Shown here one piece after another: positions 46,701 through 58,929 of a DNA stretch of 64,000 nt. The stretch's first letter is position 1, and each line of letters starts with the position of its first letter. A model generated the notes under the pieces. The model worked only from the letters and a program-made list of their open reading frames with translations. It ran no database searches and was not told the DNA's origin. The position numbers and the translations under genes were made by a program. The stretch is from Primula veris (taxonomy: Eukaryota > Streptophyta > Magnoliopsida > Ericales > Primulaceae), in the NCBI GenBank assembly GCA_963682055.1, contig OY821745.1:6951501-7015500 (forward strand), written 5' to 3'.

Positions 46701-49700
46701 TCATTGCACCAATCGTTTCAAGTTACACCAATCATAATGTGGACTATGACTGACTCAGTCCTTCCCTCTAATATTTTAGAAATGATTATAAAGACAGAGG
46801 TCTAGATTGTAAGTAACTACTATATGTTTTACAATACGTAGCAGAAGTAATTAGCTGAAAATAAATCAATCCAGGGTTCTTCGTTCTTAGAAAGAGAAAA
46901 GTATGAGGTGAGGGAAAAATACCACAGCGGGAATATCGAGACCACGGGCAGCAACATCTGTACACAGCAAGAACCCCTTCTCGGCCTTGCAGTAGTCAAA
47001 GAAAGTGGTGGTACGTTTCTGTTGCTTTTGCTTTCCATGGATATCAAAGCAATCTATGTTAATGTATCTCAAGAGTTCCGAATGGAATTTCACTGAATTA
47101 CACGAGGAAAAGAAAACCATCACTTTCTTTGATAGATTTCTCTTTAAAAAACTCAACAGAAGACTAAATCTCTTGGCACTTGGCACAATACAATAGCCCT
47201 GCTGCAGGCCTTCGTTTGTTACCTGAAATAATATAAAGTCAAGTATACTCCGAACAGGAAAAAAGGTATATTACGCAAAATATAACAGGTCCAACCATTA
47301 GTTACCTTCTTCCGCCCATCATCTACGTCAATGTAGACAGGTGTGGTTTGAAAAGATAACCGAGCAAGATCCTCAACCTGAAAATCAAAGGCATATCAAG
47401 CTTACTAAAAGTACAGAACATGAAACCTAGATTGCAATAGTTATAGTTTTCAAATTTTATTTATTTAGTTTCAGTCAACTAAAAGTAACAATGGGAATCA
47501 AGTATTGGCAACAAAACCCCTCAAGGTCTCAATGAAAAATGAAGATCTGAACGCATTCAGGGTCTAGGAGGAAAAGAGGAATGAAAGAGAGAATTAACTA
47601 AAAAAACTCTTGAGATACATACCTTCTTTGTTTGAGTAGCTGAGAAAAGAGCTGTTTGCCTCTTCTGCACACAAGATAACTTCTAAATCAGTTTTTAAAA
47701 AAACATGACAATGAACAATAACAGCATAATCTGCAGGATAGCCAGAGCAATGCACAAAGAAGGTACAAATTGCAACATTTCCCAAGGTAATCATTAGAAA
47801 AAACTTTGGCGGCGCACCTAATAACTTGAGAACACAAAAGAAAAAACTAAAACATAATGATGAAAAAAAGAATTGCAAATCTGAAGCCAATGGAAAGAAA
47901 TTACGGACCACCAATGCATAAAGTCCTAAACGACAGGTTTGTAACTAAAAGTCAATACTTCTAGCAAAAGATCAGTGTCTCTCAGGAAACTAATTTAGCT
48001 ACACAACCCAGGTCCAAAATGCACCGTGAAAACTTGCACAATATGTGAAATGTAACATTATTGTTGAAGATCTTAAGAAGGGAGTTATAATCATGGTCAA
48101 ATTGTTTATTGTTTGTAATATGCATGGTCTCTGTTTTGATTCGATACGATATGGAGTTGGAAGGAATTTTATTTATCATTGTGCCAAATAGTGGTTTAAG
48201 CAACTCAATACCACTGCAAATTGACAACTTTCTTACCTCTCTGAACCTTTCACTTTATATTGAAGCCTATTGTTCTCAGGACTTGAGGAATGCAATTAGA
48301 TCCCGCTGCGAGGTGGTTGGTGTTCACAGACAACATACCAGACTACTAAATGTTATTCTTAGATCCTTTTGTTAGTTCTTCTCAATATTATAATTAAGAA
48401 GAGGCTGACCCTTTTCTATTGCTATTTGCTTTCAACTGCTGACTTTTGTTTGTATTTAAGGATCTTACATCATTACCTTAAGATCTTGATGCGGCCAAGT
48501 AATAGTCTATTTTATTTATAACCAAGCTAGACGAAATGTGGTTTTTCGGGGAATAGTTTGTGTCCTTACATCTGTCGCTTCAGACAAAATCCTGAAACTG
48601 ATGTCTCTAAATAAAATACTGAAGTTAGGTCTGGTTGTATTAATGTTTATTGGCTTCTCGAAGCATACGATTCTGAAATATTATATGGCAAATTCTCCAA
48701 TCTTCTTACAGAATGAAAACATAGAATTCCAAAAAAAAATACGATAGCTCTCTCCCATTCTGATATTGTTGCGGATCTCACAACTGTCTTGAACAATACA
48801 TTTATGAGGAATCTTATACTTGATCCATTATACATATATATAAAAAAACACAAAAAATTGCATAAATGCTTCAAAATAGTCAAATGTACAAAGACTACCT
48901 TCGGCAGAAGCTTAATGATTTGCTTCATTTCCTCTTCAAAGTTTGCTTCCAATATCCTGTCAGCTTCATCCACAACAAGGCACTGCAAGTGCAAGATTTT
49001 TCGCAAAAAACTTCAGTATATAAAATAAAAAAAGACTGAAGTAGATATTTTTCCAATTTCATTCAGACACTAAATTCCAGTGTGTATTTTCATATATAAT
49101 TGCATTGTGTATTTGTTTTAAAAGAATAAGCCAGAAAAGCAATTTGGTTTTCGAATGAAAAGGAGACTGCCTTAATTACTTTGATCAGAGTAACTGCAGC
49201 CACCACGAGTTTCACCAGACAAGGAAAGAAATTAAATTTAAATTAATTAGTCCGCATAAAATTGGGGTGAACCCTATAATCAAAGGAAGAAATATGAAAC
49301 TCCATAAAAGTGCCTTAATTGTTGGGAAGGATTACCACTCAAACGGATGACCGGTAATATATTTAAGAATTAAAAAAAAATATTTAAATTCTTTTATCGA
49401 ATCATTGTATAATGTTCAAATTCCTATATTCAGCACTCGTCCTGCTTCACAAACCAACCATATGAACAAATTCTTAAAGCTTTTAAAAAACCAATCAATC
49501 AGAAAAGATTCAATTATCAACAAAGGCAACCAATCCGCATTAGGCTAGATCAGTTCAGCAGCTCATATCCACAAGTTTCCACCATCAGCACTATTATCTA
49601 ATAAATCTTTTTGTACTCCCTTTAATCAACAAAGAACTCATCTTTTCTTTTTGGAACAAAAAAAAATTGCACCTGAAGTAAAAACTGTGTCAAAGACGGC

Positions 49701-52700
49701 CTAACCTTTAAACTTTTATATATAAATCCTTTGGTGTTCTGTAAGTGGTCAAGAAGTCGCCCAGGTGTCGCCACTAAAATATTAACTCCCCTAGCGATCC
49801 TTTCTGCTTCTCCTCTGCGAGCCGCACCACCAATCACCAAACCCAGAGTTTGTGAATGGTTCTTCAAAAGGTCCTTTGCCACTGCATGAGTCTGCATAAT
49901 TTTTTTAAAATAAATCCAGATATCCTTGAAGATAACATAAAAAAAAAATGTACTCTGATGCAACAACAGATCAGAAATTGTGTTTTCTTTGTCACCTTCA
50001 CAATTTGTTAATTCAACTAATAAGCTATGTTAGTGAGAAATATCTAGGATTTAATACGGTAGAGTTTTTCTATATTAGGTTTTACCGTTTTCCTGCTTTT
50101 TATTGACTTATCGTCCTTTAAGGGGAGAGTTAGAGTTTCTTCATAGTCTGATATCTTATGTGATGATAAATTTTATGATTCATTTTGGGCCCCCTTTCTT
50201 CCTCTAGCAGGTTCTTTTTATGTGCAATTATCACTTAACTAGGAAAAAGTGAGGCACCAGTAACCAATTTATAAGTCTAGACACAGATAAACAAGGCATG
50301 GAATGAAGAGAGGATCATCAGATATCAAAGATTCCATCTAATTATTGAGGCAAAAAAGATTTTTGAGCCTATTCTACTACTCCAGGACATCAGTTGGTTG
50401 TTTTACAAACTTACAGAGCCTGTGTATTATGCATTCTGGGAAAACTCCAGAACTGATACACCCCTAACGCAAATATTTAGCGTTGCAAGTTTAGACAGTA
50501 TGAAGGTAAGGTCTAGTAAACATGAAAAGAGCAACTATTGTTTCGTTATCGGTATTTTGGTTATACATTTTTCTCATTTATTCATTGTGTGTTTTTCCGA
50601 CAATTTCATCTACTGCGCCATTCTACATTCTTCTCATTTATATAGAACAGTATAAATCTTCATAAATTGATTTCAAAAGGAAAAAAAAAAACTCAAAGTG
50701 CATATCATTGAAGAGTCTTAACAAAATGGTTAGTTGAACAACAATTGGCAAAGTCTTGATAAAAGGCCAAATTATTCATTTTAATAATTGTTTATGTTTG
50801 TCAAATGACGTGCTAAAGCAGTTTTGGAATAATTAATTGAAATCATAAAAATCAAATTTTGTTCATTTACCCAAGCAACAGATTTACTATTTCTTACTGA
50901 TTATAGTAATTTGCTTATCTCAGCAGCAAATACAGCCAAAAAAGATATAAAGAAAAGCCTGAATTTTTGTTTCAATGACATGAACAACATAATGTATCTG
51001 TTTTTTACAGAGCAAAAAAAAAACCATAGCAAACAAATGATGAAGAAACTAAGATATAATTGGAAAGAGCAATTATTCAATTATCGCACTCTTATTAGAC
51101 AGAGAGGAAGATGAACTATGTTACCTGTATGGCAAGCTCTCTAGTTGGGCAAATGACAATTACACCCGTGCCGTTACGAGGTGTAAATTTAATATTATAT
51201 AACAGCTCAATAGCAGGTATAAGAAACGCAAGAGTCTTTCCCGAGCCCGTCCTCGCAGCACCAAGAACGTCTTTACCTTCCAACAATGGGGGAAGTGATC
51301 GAGCTTGTATCTGCAAAAAAAAGTTAATGACAAACTATTCAACTTACAGAAACAATGACAACGTGAAGTATCATGTTGAATAAGGTGATCACAGTTGACC
51401 AAGTGAAAAAAGTCAGCAATTTCTTCATAAAATCTGTTTAAATAGATTGAAAAGGACATTATCTAGATGGAGCTTTTCAACTAAAGAACTTGTTATGTGT
51501 TAATTTTTATGAAAAAGATGTCTCAATTCAGAATGATAATTCGTTCCATGTAATGTGTTTTCCTTCCAAGGTTGTATTGAAATTAGTGAAGGTGAAAAAT
51601 CACAGGTTCAAACCTAAGGAAGAATGGGAAAAGGGTATAACTTCGGTTCGAGTTCTAAAAACTGATTCTGAAATTATATTTTTCACTTCATGATTTCCTC
51701 ATTTAACTCGGTAGAGGCAACGCTCTTAAACTTGTTGGTCATGCATTCGGGCCCCATGGTGAGGGCAATGTTTTAGCTGACATCAAATTTTAACGCTTCG
51801 TATGATGATGACGATGATTTCCTTTTTGGTATTATAAACAAAAAAAATGGAGGAAAAAAGTAATAATAACACAACCCAACTTTAGATAAATCTGAATTCC
51901 CATATTAATAAAATAAGGGATACGACAATACAAGAGTTTGTATTGAATCCCACTGCTTGTAAAAACCAGTTATTAGGTGAAATGTTAAGTTATACTGTTG
52001 ATAGTGAACACCAGGACTACAAAACCACCCATTCAAGAAATAAAAGACCTACCCATACATCTACTGAAAATTATTTTCTTAAATCACTCAAAAATACCTT
52101 GGTTTCCGGATTTCGAAATCCTCACTAACACAAGCGCATATAGTAGATTCTATCTTTACCAGACCAATCCGGTGTTCCCCAAATTGGGCGGCCAGCCTCC
52201 TTGTTAAATTCAAAACATATACTCTAGAAATCAAGCTTTGCTAGGACTCAAATTGGTTCAAAACTTCTACCTTTTCAAGCCAAAAACCAAACATTTGGCT
52301 AGAATCTAAATGCATTGTAGCCTTCAAGGAAATAATCGGTCTTATTTGCGCATAATAAAAAACGGGATTCATTCAGCTTATAAGTTAGACGTGTTCATTC
52401 CAAAAACACCAAAAATGAAAAACTTCACCTTTTAAGGTGGAATTCTAACCAAAAAAGGACTAGCATGAGGTTATATGATGCATCCCTACCATATATAAAT
52501 ATGTATCCCTACCATTTACCTCAATCCCCAAAAACGAAAAAGATAAAACCTTTTTTCTTGACAAATCAATTACTAAATAGAACAAACTGTTTTGCATGAG
52601 TCATGTACTGAAATTTCATATCCATATCAGCATCAACTGAAAAATGGGCAAGGTCTTAAAAATTCTCATTACAACATCACTAAGTCCATATTCACGTATA

Positions 52701-55165
52701 ACTATGCATCCCTACTATTACCTCTATTCTCCAAAAAAGTTGAAGGCCGCATTTTTTTCTTGACAAGTCAATTACAGAAAAGAAAAAGTGTTATACCTGA
52801 GTCATGAACTGAAATTTCATATCCCTGATAGCAAGAATCCCCTACCCACTATTCAACATCACGAGATAACTCTCATTGCTACATACATATATAACCCACT
52901 GACCTCTATCCCCCAAAAAAACACAAGATTGAATCTTTTTCTTGACAAATCAATTACAGAGAACAACAGGCTGTTTTACCCGAGTCGTGTACTGAATTTT
53001 CATATCCATAACAGCTTATAATGCACTGAATTTTAAATACTATGTCTTATCATATGGTTATATAACTCACATTGCATTACAACTCTATGTCTCTCACTCA
53101 CCTCTATCCCCTATAAAGCTAAAGATTCAATTTTTCTAAATAAGTTTACTACAGATAAAACAAAAATGGCATGCCTGGGTCATGAACTGAAATTTAATAT
53201 CCATAACAGCATATAGTTCACTGAATTTTAAATACCATGTCATATCATATGGCTATGTTAACTCGCATTCCAATATAATTTCTGTCTCTTACTGATTTCT
53301 ATCCCCTATAAAACTAAAGATTCAATTTTTCTGAATAAATTAACTAAAGAGAAGAAGAAAAATGTTATACTTGAGTCATTAACTCATTAACTGATATTCT
53401 ATATCCATAATTGCATAACAGCATATACTTCACTGAATTTTAAATGTCATGTCCTATCATATGGCTATATAAACTCACATTGCAATACAACTCTATATCT
53501 CTCACTCACTTCCATCCCCTACAAACAAAAGATTCAATTTTTCTGAATAAATTGATGATGTAAAAGGCACAAGGCGCATACTAGGTGGAAATATGCCACC
53601 TAACGCCTAATTCCGCCAAATCACCTAATCTCTTAGGCTCAGCCTACCTCCTAATTTCTGCCTAGTCTCGCTTTAAGTACAGAGAAGAATAAAGTATTAT
53701 ACCCGAATCATGAACTAAAATTTTGTATCCATAACATCATATAGTTCACTGAATTTTAATTACCATGTCATATCATATGGTTACATAACTTGCATTGCAA
53801 TATAATTCTATGTATCTCACTTACCTGTATCCCTTAAAACATAAAAGATCCAAGTTTTTCTTAAGAATCAAATTACAGAAAATGAAAAAAGTGTTTATAC
53901 CTGAATCATGAACTGAAATTTCATATCGGAAGTAGCGTTAAGGGTGAGCTTAGAAATACGCAAACCAGTAAACTTCTCAGTGGTCATAATCCTATGCCCA
54001 CTATTCACTTTCAATCTCACTTTCTTTTCTCTCTCCTCCTCGGGTTTTTACTCTCTCCTCATCAGATTGCAATATTATTCTATGTCTCTCACTTACTTCT
54101 AGGGTGTGTTTGGAACCCGGAAAACTCATGGGAAAATAAAAATAATTTCCCGAGAAAACATTTTCTTGTGTTTGGTGGCATAAGTAAACCAATCGAAAAG
54201 AAAACAAAAGAGAGAGAGAAAACTGTGTTGCAGAATGAGAGAAACCATTTTCCTTCCAAAAGGGGGAGGAAAATGAAAACAAATGGAAAAAGTGAGCTCC
54301 CTCTCTCTTTCCTTTTTTTCTTTTATTTTCTCTTGATTTCCCAACCTTCCAAACACATGACCGGAAAATGATTTCAAGTTAATTTTCCTTGGTTTTACTT
54401 TCGTTTCCTTTTCTTTCTTGTCTGTGACATTTTCCGGGTTCCAAACACACCTCTAATGTTCTAAAAAAAGAGCAAAGCGGAATTTAGGAGGAAATAGCTC
54501 ACCTTACATCTAATCACCGCCTAATTCGCTTAATCCTATCACCTAGGTTTTGCCTAAGTCCCGTCTAGACTCGCTTTTAGAATACTAGCAGTTACTTATA
54601 TCCCCTAAAACGCACACACACAAAAAAACAATTCTTCGGAATAAATTAACTACAGAGAAGAAAAAAGTGTTTATACCTGAGTCATGAACTGAAATTTCAT
54701 ATCGACGATAGCGTTAAGGGTGGGCTCAGAAATAGGCAAACTATTAAACTTCTCAGTAGTCATAATCCCAGACCCACTATTCACTTTCACTCTCACTTTT
54801 TTCTCATCTTTCTCGGGTTTTTCCTCTCTCTCCTCCTCAGGTTCTTTTCCATCTCTCTCGTCCTCTGCAGGTTCATCTTCCTCTCTCTCCTCATCCTCGG
54901 CTCCTACGGAACTATTATCGGGCTTCTTTTGCTTCTTCACTCTCACTTTCTTCTCTTCTGTCTCGGGTTCTTTTTCATCTCTCTCCTCCTCCGCATTTTC
55001 TTCTTCATCTCTCTCCTCATCCTCGGCTCCTACGGAAATACTCTCGGGCTTCTTTTGCTTCTTCTCTCTCTTCCGCTTTCGATTCTTTTTCGCCTTCTTC
55101 ACTGTCTCCTCCCCTTCTACTACTATTTGCTCCTCTTTCTCTTTCTCTTTCTCACTACCACCCAT
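43759..55165 (-). CDS. RH51: DEAD-box RNA helicase, Has1/DDX18 type (plant RH27/RH51), 12 exons
   Basis: Exons (5' to 3'): 55165-54677, 51310-51125, 49891-49706, 48982-48899, 47664-47623, 47377-47306, 47222-46923, 46430-46392, 45801-45697, 45283-45215, 44969-44844, 43938-43759. All introns are GT-AG and phase 0, giving 625 residues. A Lys/Glu-rich N-terminal tail precedes the Q motif ([10 protein letters not shown] ... MTQIQ), then [33 protein letters not shown] and HRVGRTARG. The DUF4217-type tail [20 protein letters not shown] and the RYKx-less end RQFIRY follow. Motif context and tail identify Has1/DDX18, a nucleolar helicase acting in pre-rRNA processing and 60S assembly. I start at MGGSEKEKE rather than the in-frame ATG at 55207, because a telo-box lies between them. 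RH27 and RH51 cannot be told apart by eye. Confidence 0.95.
51945..52155. repeat. Dispersed repeat copy in helicase intron 1 (pair of 43210-43470)
   Basis: Shares AATAAAAGACCTACCCAT, CTTGGTTTCCGGATT and CGAAATCCTCACTA in the same order and orientation as the segment 3' of the gene. I found no TIR or target duplication. Confidence 0.7.
52590..54020. repeat. Tandem array derived from the 3' end of helicase exon 1 plus its donor site, in intron 1
   Basis: Seven copies of the exon-end sequence TCATGAACTGAAATTTCATA (minus-strand codons for MKFQFMT) recur at about 52598, 52797, 52981, 53175, 53380, 53703 and 53900. The usual spacing is 183-200 bp, and the true exon end is at 54677. The copy at 53900 extends further into the exon, through codons matching MTTEKF back to the acidic stretch (to about 54050). 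Many copies keep the donor-like CAGGTATAA on the minus strand. Between the exon-like parts are intron-derived segments (TCTCTCACTCACCTCTATCC, AAAGATTCAATTTTTCTGAA). Confidence 0.88.
53560..53682. repeat. ~120-bp insert in the intron array, related to 54460-54590
   Basis: Interrupts the array (spacing 331 instead of ~195 bp). Shares CGCCTAATTC, (T)CACCTA and GCCTA-rich text ending CTAG(T/A)CTCGCTTT with the segment at 54460-54590, so two members of one short repeat family sit in the same intron. The class is unknown. Confidence 0.55.
54102..54451. mobile_element. 350-bp TIR MITE in helicase intron 1
   Basis: Ends GGGTGTGTTTGGAACCCGGA and, inverted, GGTGTGTTTGGAACCCGGAA; the match continues with AAAA. 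The flanks share TCTA (54098-54101 and 54452-54455), but the exact duplication length is uncertain. The terminus is of the GGGTGTGTTTGG type common in plant hAT-related MITEs. It inserted into the exon-derived array. Confidence 0.8.
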
Positions 55166-55193
55166 CTCTATCTCTCTCTCTATCTCTCTGGGT

Positions 55194-55202
55194 TTAGGGT
55201 TT
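55194..55202 (-). promoter_or_regulatory. Telo-box in the helicase 5' region
   Basis: Minus strand AAACCCTAA, 29 bp upstream of the chosen ATG (55165), within AAACCCTAAACCC. A second element, TGGGCC (site II type), lies at 55262-55267. Telo-box plus site II near the start is a known signature of plant ribosome-biogenesis and translation genes, which fits the Has1-type product. Confidence 0.7.
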
Positions 55203-55207
55203 AGCAA

Positions 55208-58157
55208 CTGTGATTTTTGATTGAAAAAAAAAGGTATATTGCTTATTACTATTAATATTAATGGGCCGTATTATATGTTTAATGGATTATTCATTCGAAA
55301 TGGAAACGAGTTTTACTAAGGAAAATGTTCCAAACCCGATTTGGCCCGGTTGCAATGGTTAAGTCGCATGGGTATTTCAGTTTTTTTTTTTTTAATTATA
55401 GTATATTTGTCATCGGTACAGGTACGGTATATGTATGTTACATTATTTCAAGTATTTGGTACGGTAAACGAAGCAATGTTGACTTTTTTTGATTGTTTGA
55501 CCACTTGCAAGGGTACGACATGGGTATGTGAATGATACATCAAATACCGCCGTGAAATTTCATTTTTATTATTTTCAAAAAATCTAATTAAATATAAGTG
55601 TATCAATATAAGAATATGAATATTTTATAATATCATTAGGTACATATGATGAATTTAATAAATTTTATTTTAGGCACTAAGTATGAAAATTATAGGAAAA
55701 TTTGGTAAATTAATACCCAGCCTATCTATTTTTAGGATCTAGGACAAAACTTAGCTATATTTCTAAATTGGTACCTAAAATTAATGGTTTGTCTTCGTTC
55801 AAGTCACTTTTCATTCAAGGCGGCTACAATGTCAATAGGAGCCTCCAACATCCAAGGTGTTCAATCATCTTGGACACTGCTTCCGACAAAGCCCAGCAAC
55901 TTATCGTCGTCGAGCACCTTATCGTCACTCTCCTTCTCGTCTCGTTGTCTCTCTACTTTCTATTTTAAGTACATTGAGTATAAGGAAAGTTTGGTTAAAT
56001 TTATTACAATCCTTAGATTTCTTTTCATTCCTTTGTTTGGTTTGTGGTATTGTGGATTAGGTTGTGAATGAACCGAATGATGTTATATTCATGTTAACTC
56101 GTTAAACATAACGAAACGAAAATGAATAAAAATTTAGCATTTGTTAAGTTAGCGGACTGAACATGAACACGACAATGTTTGTTTGTTAAGAGCTCGGTTC
56201 GCTAAGAGTTATAAAATACGTTAGATTTGTTAGTATTATATATTATGATATGTATTAACAGATAAATAATAAAGTATTATGTAAAATTTACAAAACGAAA
56301 AATCTTGAAAACCCCATTGTGCAAAAAAATTACGTCAAACCAACATGTTTACAGAGAAGAATATTATTTAGATAACGAGAAAGTCCAAAACTTGAAAATT
56401 CTAACACATATGTACCACATATGATTATTGTTGGAATAGTCTTTTTGTCTCCCTTGGTTTAAATGCAATTTAGCATGGAGGTTACAAATTTCATTACTAT
56501 CGAATGGTCATAAGTTATTTTGAATCTTTGACAGTGTATAAATATTTTGTTGATAACCATTTCAAGATGAGATAATTTACATAACATGTAAATACATGTA
56601 CATAAAGATATGCTCACCCTTATATATATGTGTTGATTAAAAAAATATATGCATAATAGAGAGAGTGGGAGAGACACGCTGTCAAAAGATCGACCGTGAC
56701 TTGTTTACGTTTTCATCGAGTCATACCGTGATATACATTGTACCTTCGAACACAGTACCATATTTCAGACGCCGAGGCAAATAGTATTTAATAGAGACTT
56801 TCCAACGGTTACACCATCTTTAGTGTTCGGTCCTTTTACTCTCTGTTTATTTCATTTTAGTCTTTTATTATTTTTGTAATTTACTATATTGCCCTAGTAG
56901 TTAGTTTATTATGTATAGTACTAGTAGCACTTTATGTTTATTACAATTCATCCCGACAATTTAGAATTATACTAATTCGGTCCGAAAGTTTTTGTCTTTA
57001 AATTTCAGTTATGTACTTTCTGTTTATTTACAAAACAGTCCATTTATTTCATTTTCAACACAACAAAGCCAACATATTATACATAAACACGCATACACGT
57101 AAATATACATACTTAATACGTATCTAGGCATAATGATAAAAGAAATCGACTTCCTTTAAAGATGCTCTTTTTTCAAAGATAGTTTATTTATTTTTAAGAA
57201 AAGACAATACAACTAAACTTTAAGGAAAAAAACTTGTAGCTAAAATATCATATCAAAAATGTATATTTATTAAAGGCGTTTTTTTAACAGAATAGCGTTT
57301 AAGGTGAATATTTCAAGAAAAAATAAAATCTCTTATAAACATTTAATTAGTCAAAAGAAATTTTAATAATATTTTTCTTTCTTTCAAATTCTCAAAAAAG
57401 AGGTCTTCGTTCTTAGAACATAACATTTTTAAAAAATATATATTGTTCTTTAAATAATCATGTTTGTTATATTTATTTAATTGTACGTTAGTGCGTGTGT
57501 ATACTATTTGTAACTTTCTGGAAAAAAAATTGTAAATTAATACATATTACGAATTGTAAGGCTAGATTGTAACTTGAAACTAACTTATAAAACTAACTTA
57601 TATCTAATTCAATTTTAGGGGATGCATATGTTATAAAATTTTGGTCATATTACTATATAAATTGTGAACATTAATATTTAGGTACCCAAATCAACAACTA
57701 AGAGCACTCTCACGAGTTAGTCATAGTCATAGTGCTTGTAATCAAAATCTATGTGATGATATCGATGAGTATATGTCTACAAATCTCGTCCATATTTTTT
57801 GTAAAGGTTTTGGAGCTATGTCCAATAATATTTTGGGAGAATCACTGATGAGACTTAATCTTCAAAAAGTTCGAAATTTTAAATCTCTTTTAACATTTGA
57901 TACATATCTAATTTTATAAGACTATAATAACCTTATCCTTCATTAAACAACATCTTACAATATCAAACAAAATATTCCTTCCAAAGACAGATTTACAATA
58001 AATCACACACTAAATTATATAAGCATATTTAGTTTCCGTTTTTGAATGTTATGTCATAACTAAGAGCTAATTTAGCATAAATCACTCGTTAATTAATAGT
58101 AAAATCATTTAATTAGTAGCATATGTAGTAGAATCATATAGTAGCATCGAGTATGTA
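55208..58157. other. Intergenic between the helicase gene and the CACTA element
   Basis: A weakly coding-like stretch at 55770-55965 has Ser-rich, transit-peptide-like readings (MSIGASNIQGVQSSWTLLP), but no supporting exon structure. 56090-56215 resembles part of the TTCGTTTCATTT/GTTCGGTTC repeat at 62750-63440. 57000-58100 is AT-rich. The 58100-58160 part is minisatellite (see 62253-62740). No gene is supported. Confidence 0.5.
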
Positions 58158-58929
58158 ATACACTACAAGAAAATCACCGAGTACTAACTACAAAATAAGT
58201 TAGTAAAGCCTAAAATCGGTTAGTATTTACAATTTACTAACTGAAATACTAACTAATCAATCAGTTAGTAAAAGCCTAGTTAGTAAATTTTACTAACTGA
58301 ATAAGCGTCAGTTGCTATATACTAAGTCAGGTAGCAACTAATATATCAGTTAGAACTTACTAACTGAATTCCATTGTTACAAAATACCAACTGATTTTAC
58401 TAACTAAAAGAAGTTGGTATTTTGTAACTAAAAATACTAACCAACTTTAACCCTTTTGCAACTAACACTACTAACTACTACATATCAGTTGGCAAATTTC
58501 GATTATAAAAGAATTAGCTAATTAGATTTGATAATTGCAATTAATACAATAATATCTAAAACTAAAAATCAGTCATGTTGAACATTATTCCATTAAAAAT
58601 AAACGAGCTCGAATCAAAATTATCATTCGAAATCAAATTACAATATAAATACAATTAGTCGATTACAACCATTACACTGGATTTTTTAGGTCCAGGAGGA
58701 AAAATACTAGGTCGATTCAGCTTAAAGTTTCTAGCCTTTTTCAGATCAATAATGCAGAAAAGCTCAGCTTTTAAGCTGATCAACCAAATGCACTCCAGCA
58801 AAAAAAGAAAATCTGCTTAAATAAAAAGAACAACTAAGACTCTTAAGTTTCTCTAAATAAATCTAGAAATTTTTACCTAATAGAAACTGTTTCGTAAACG
58901 TTTCTGCTATAACTACAAAAAGCATCCAG

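Noticed and set aside
54720..55220. Ser/Phe-rich plus-strand ORFs of 166 and 91 codons
   Set aside because: Shadow frames of the acidic/basic N-terminal exon of the helicase gene on the minus strand.
55770..56071. Overlapping ORFs that look like a chloroplast transit peptide
   Set aside because: Three frames are open at once, there are no downstream exons, and no family is recognised; kept only as a note in the intergenic entry.
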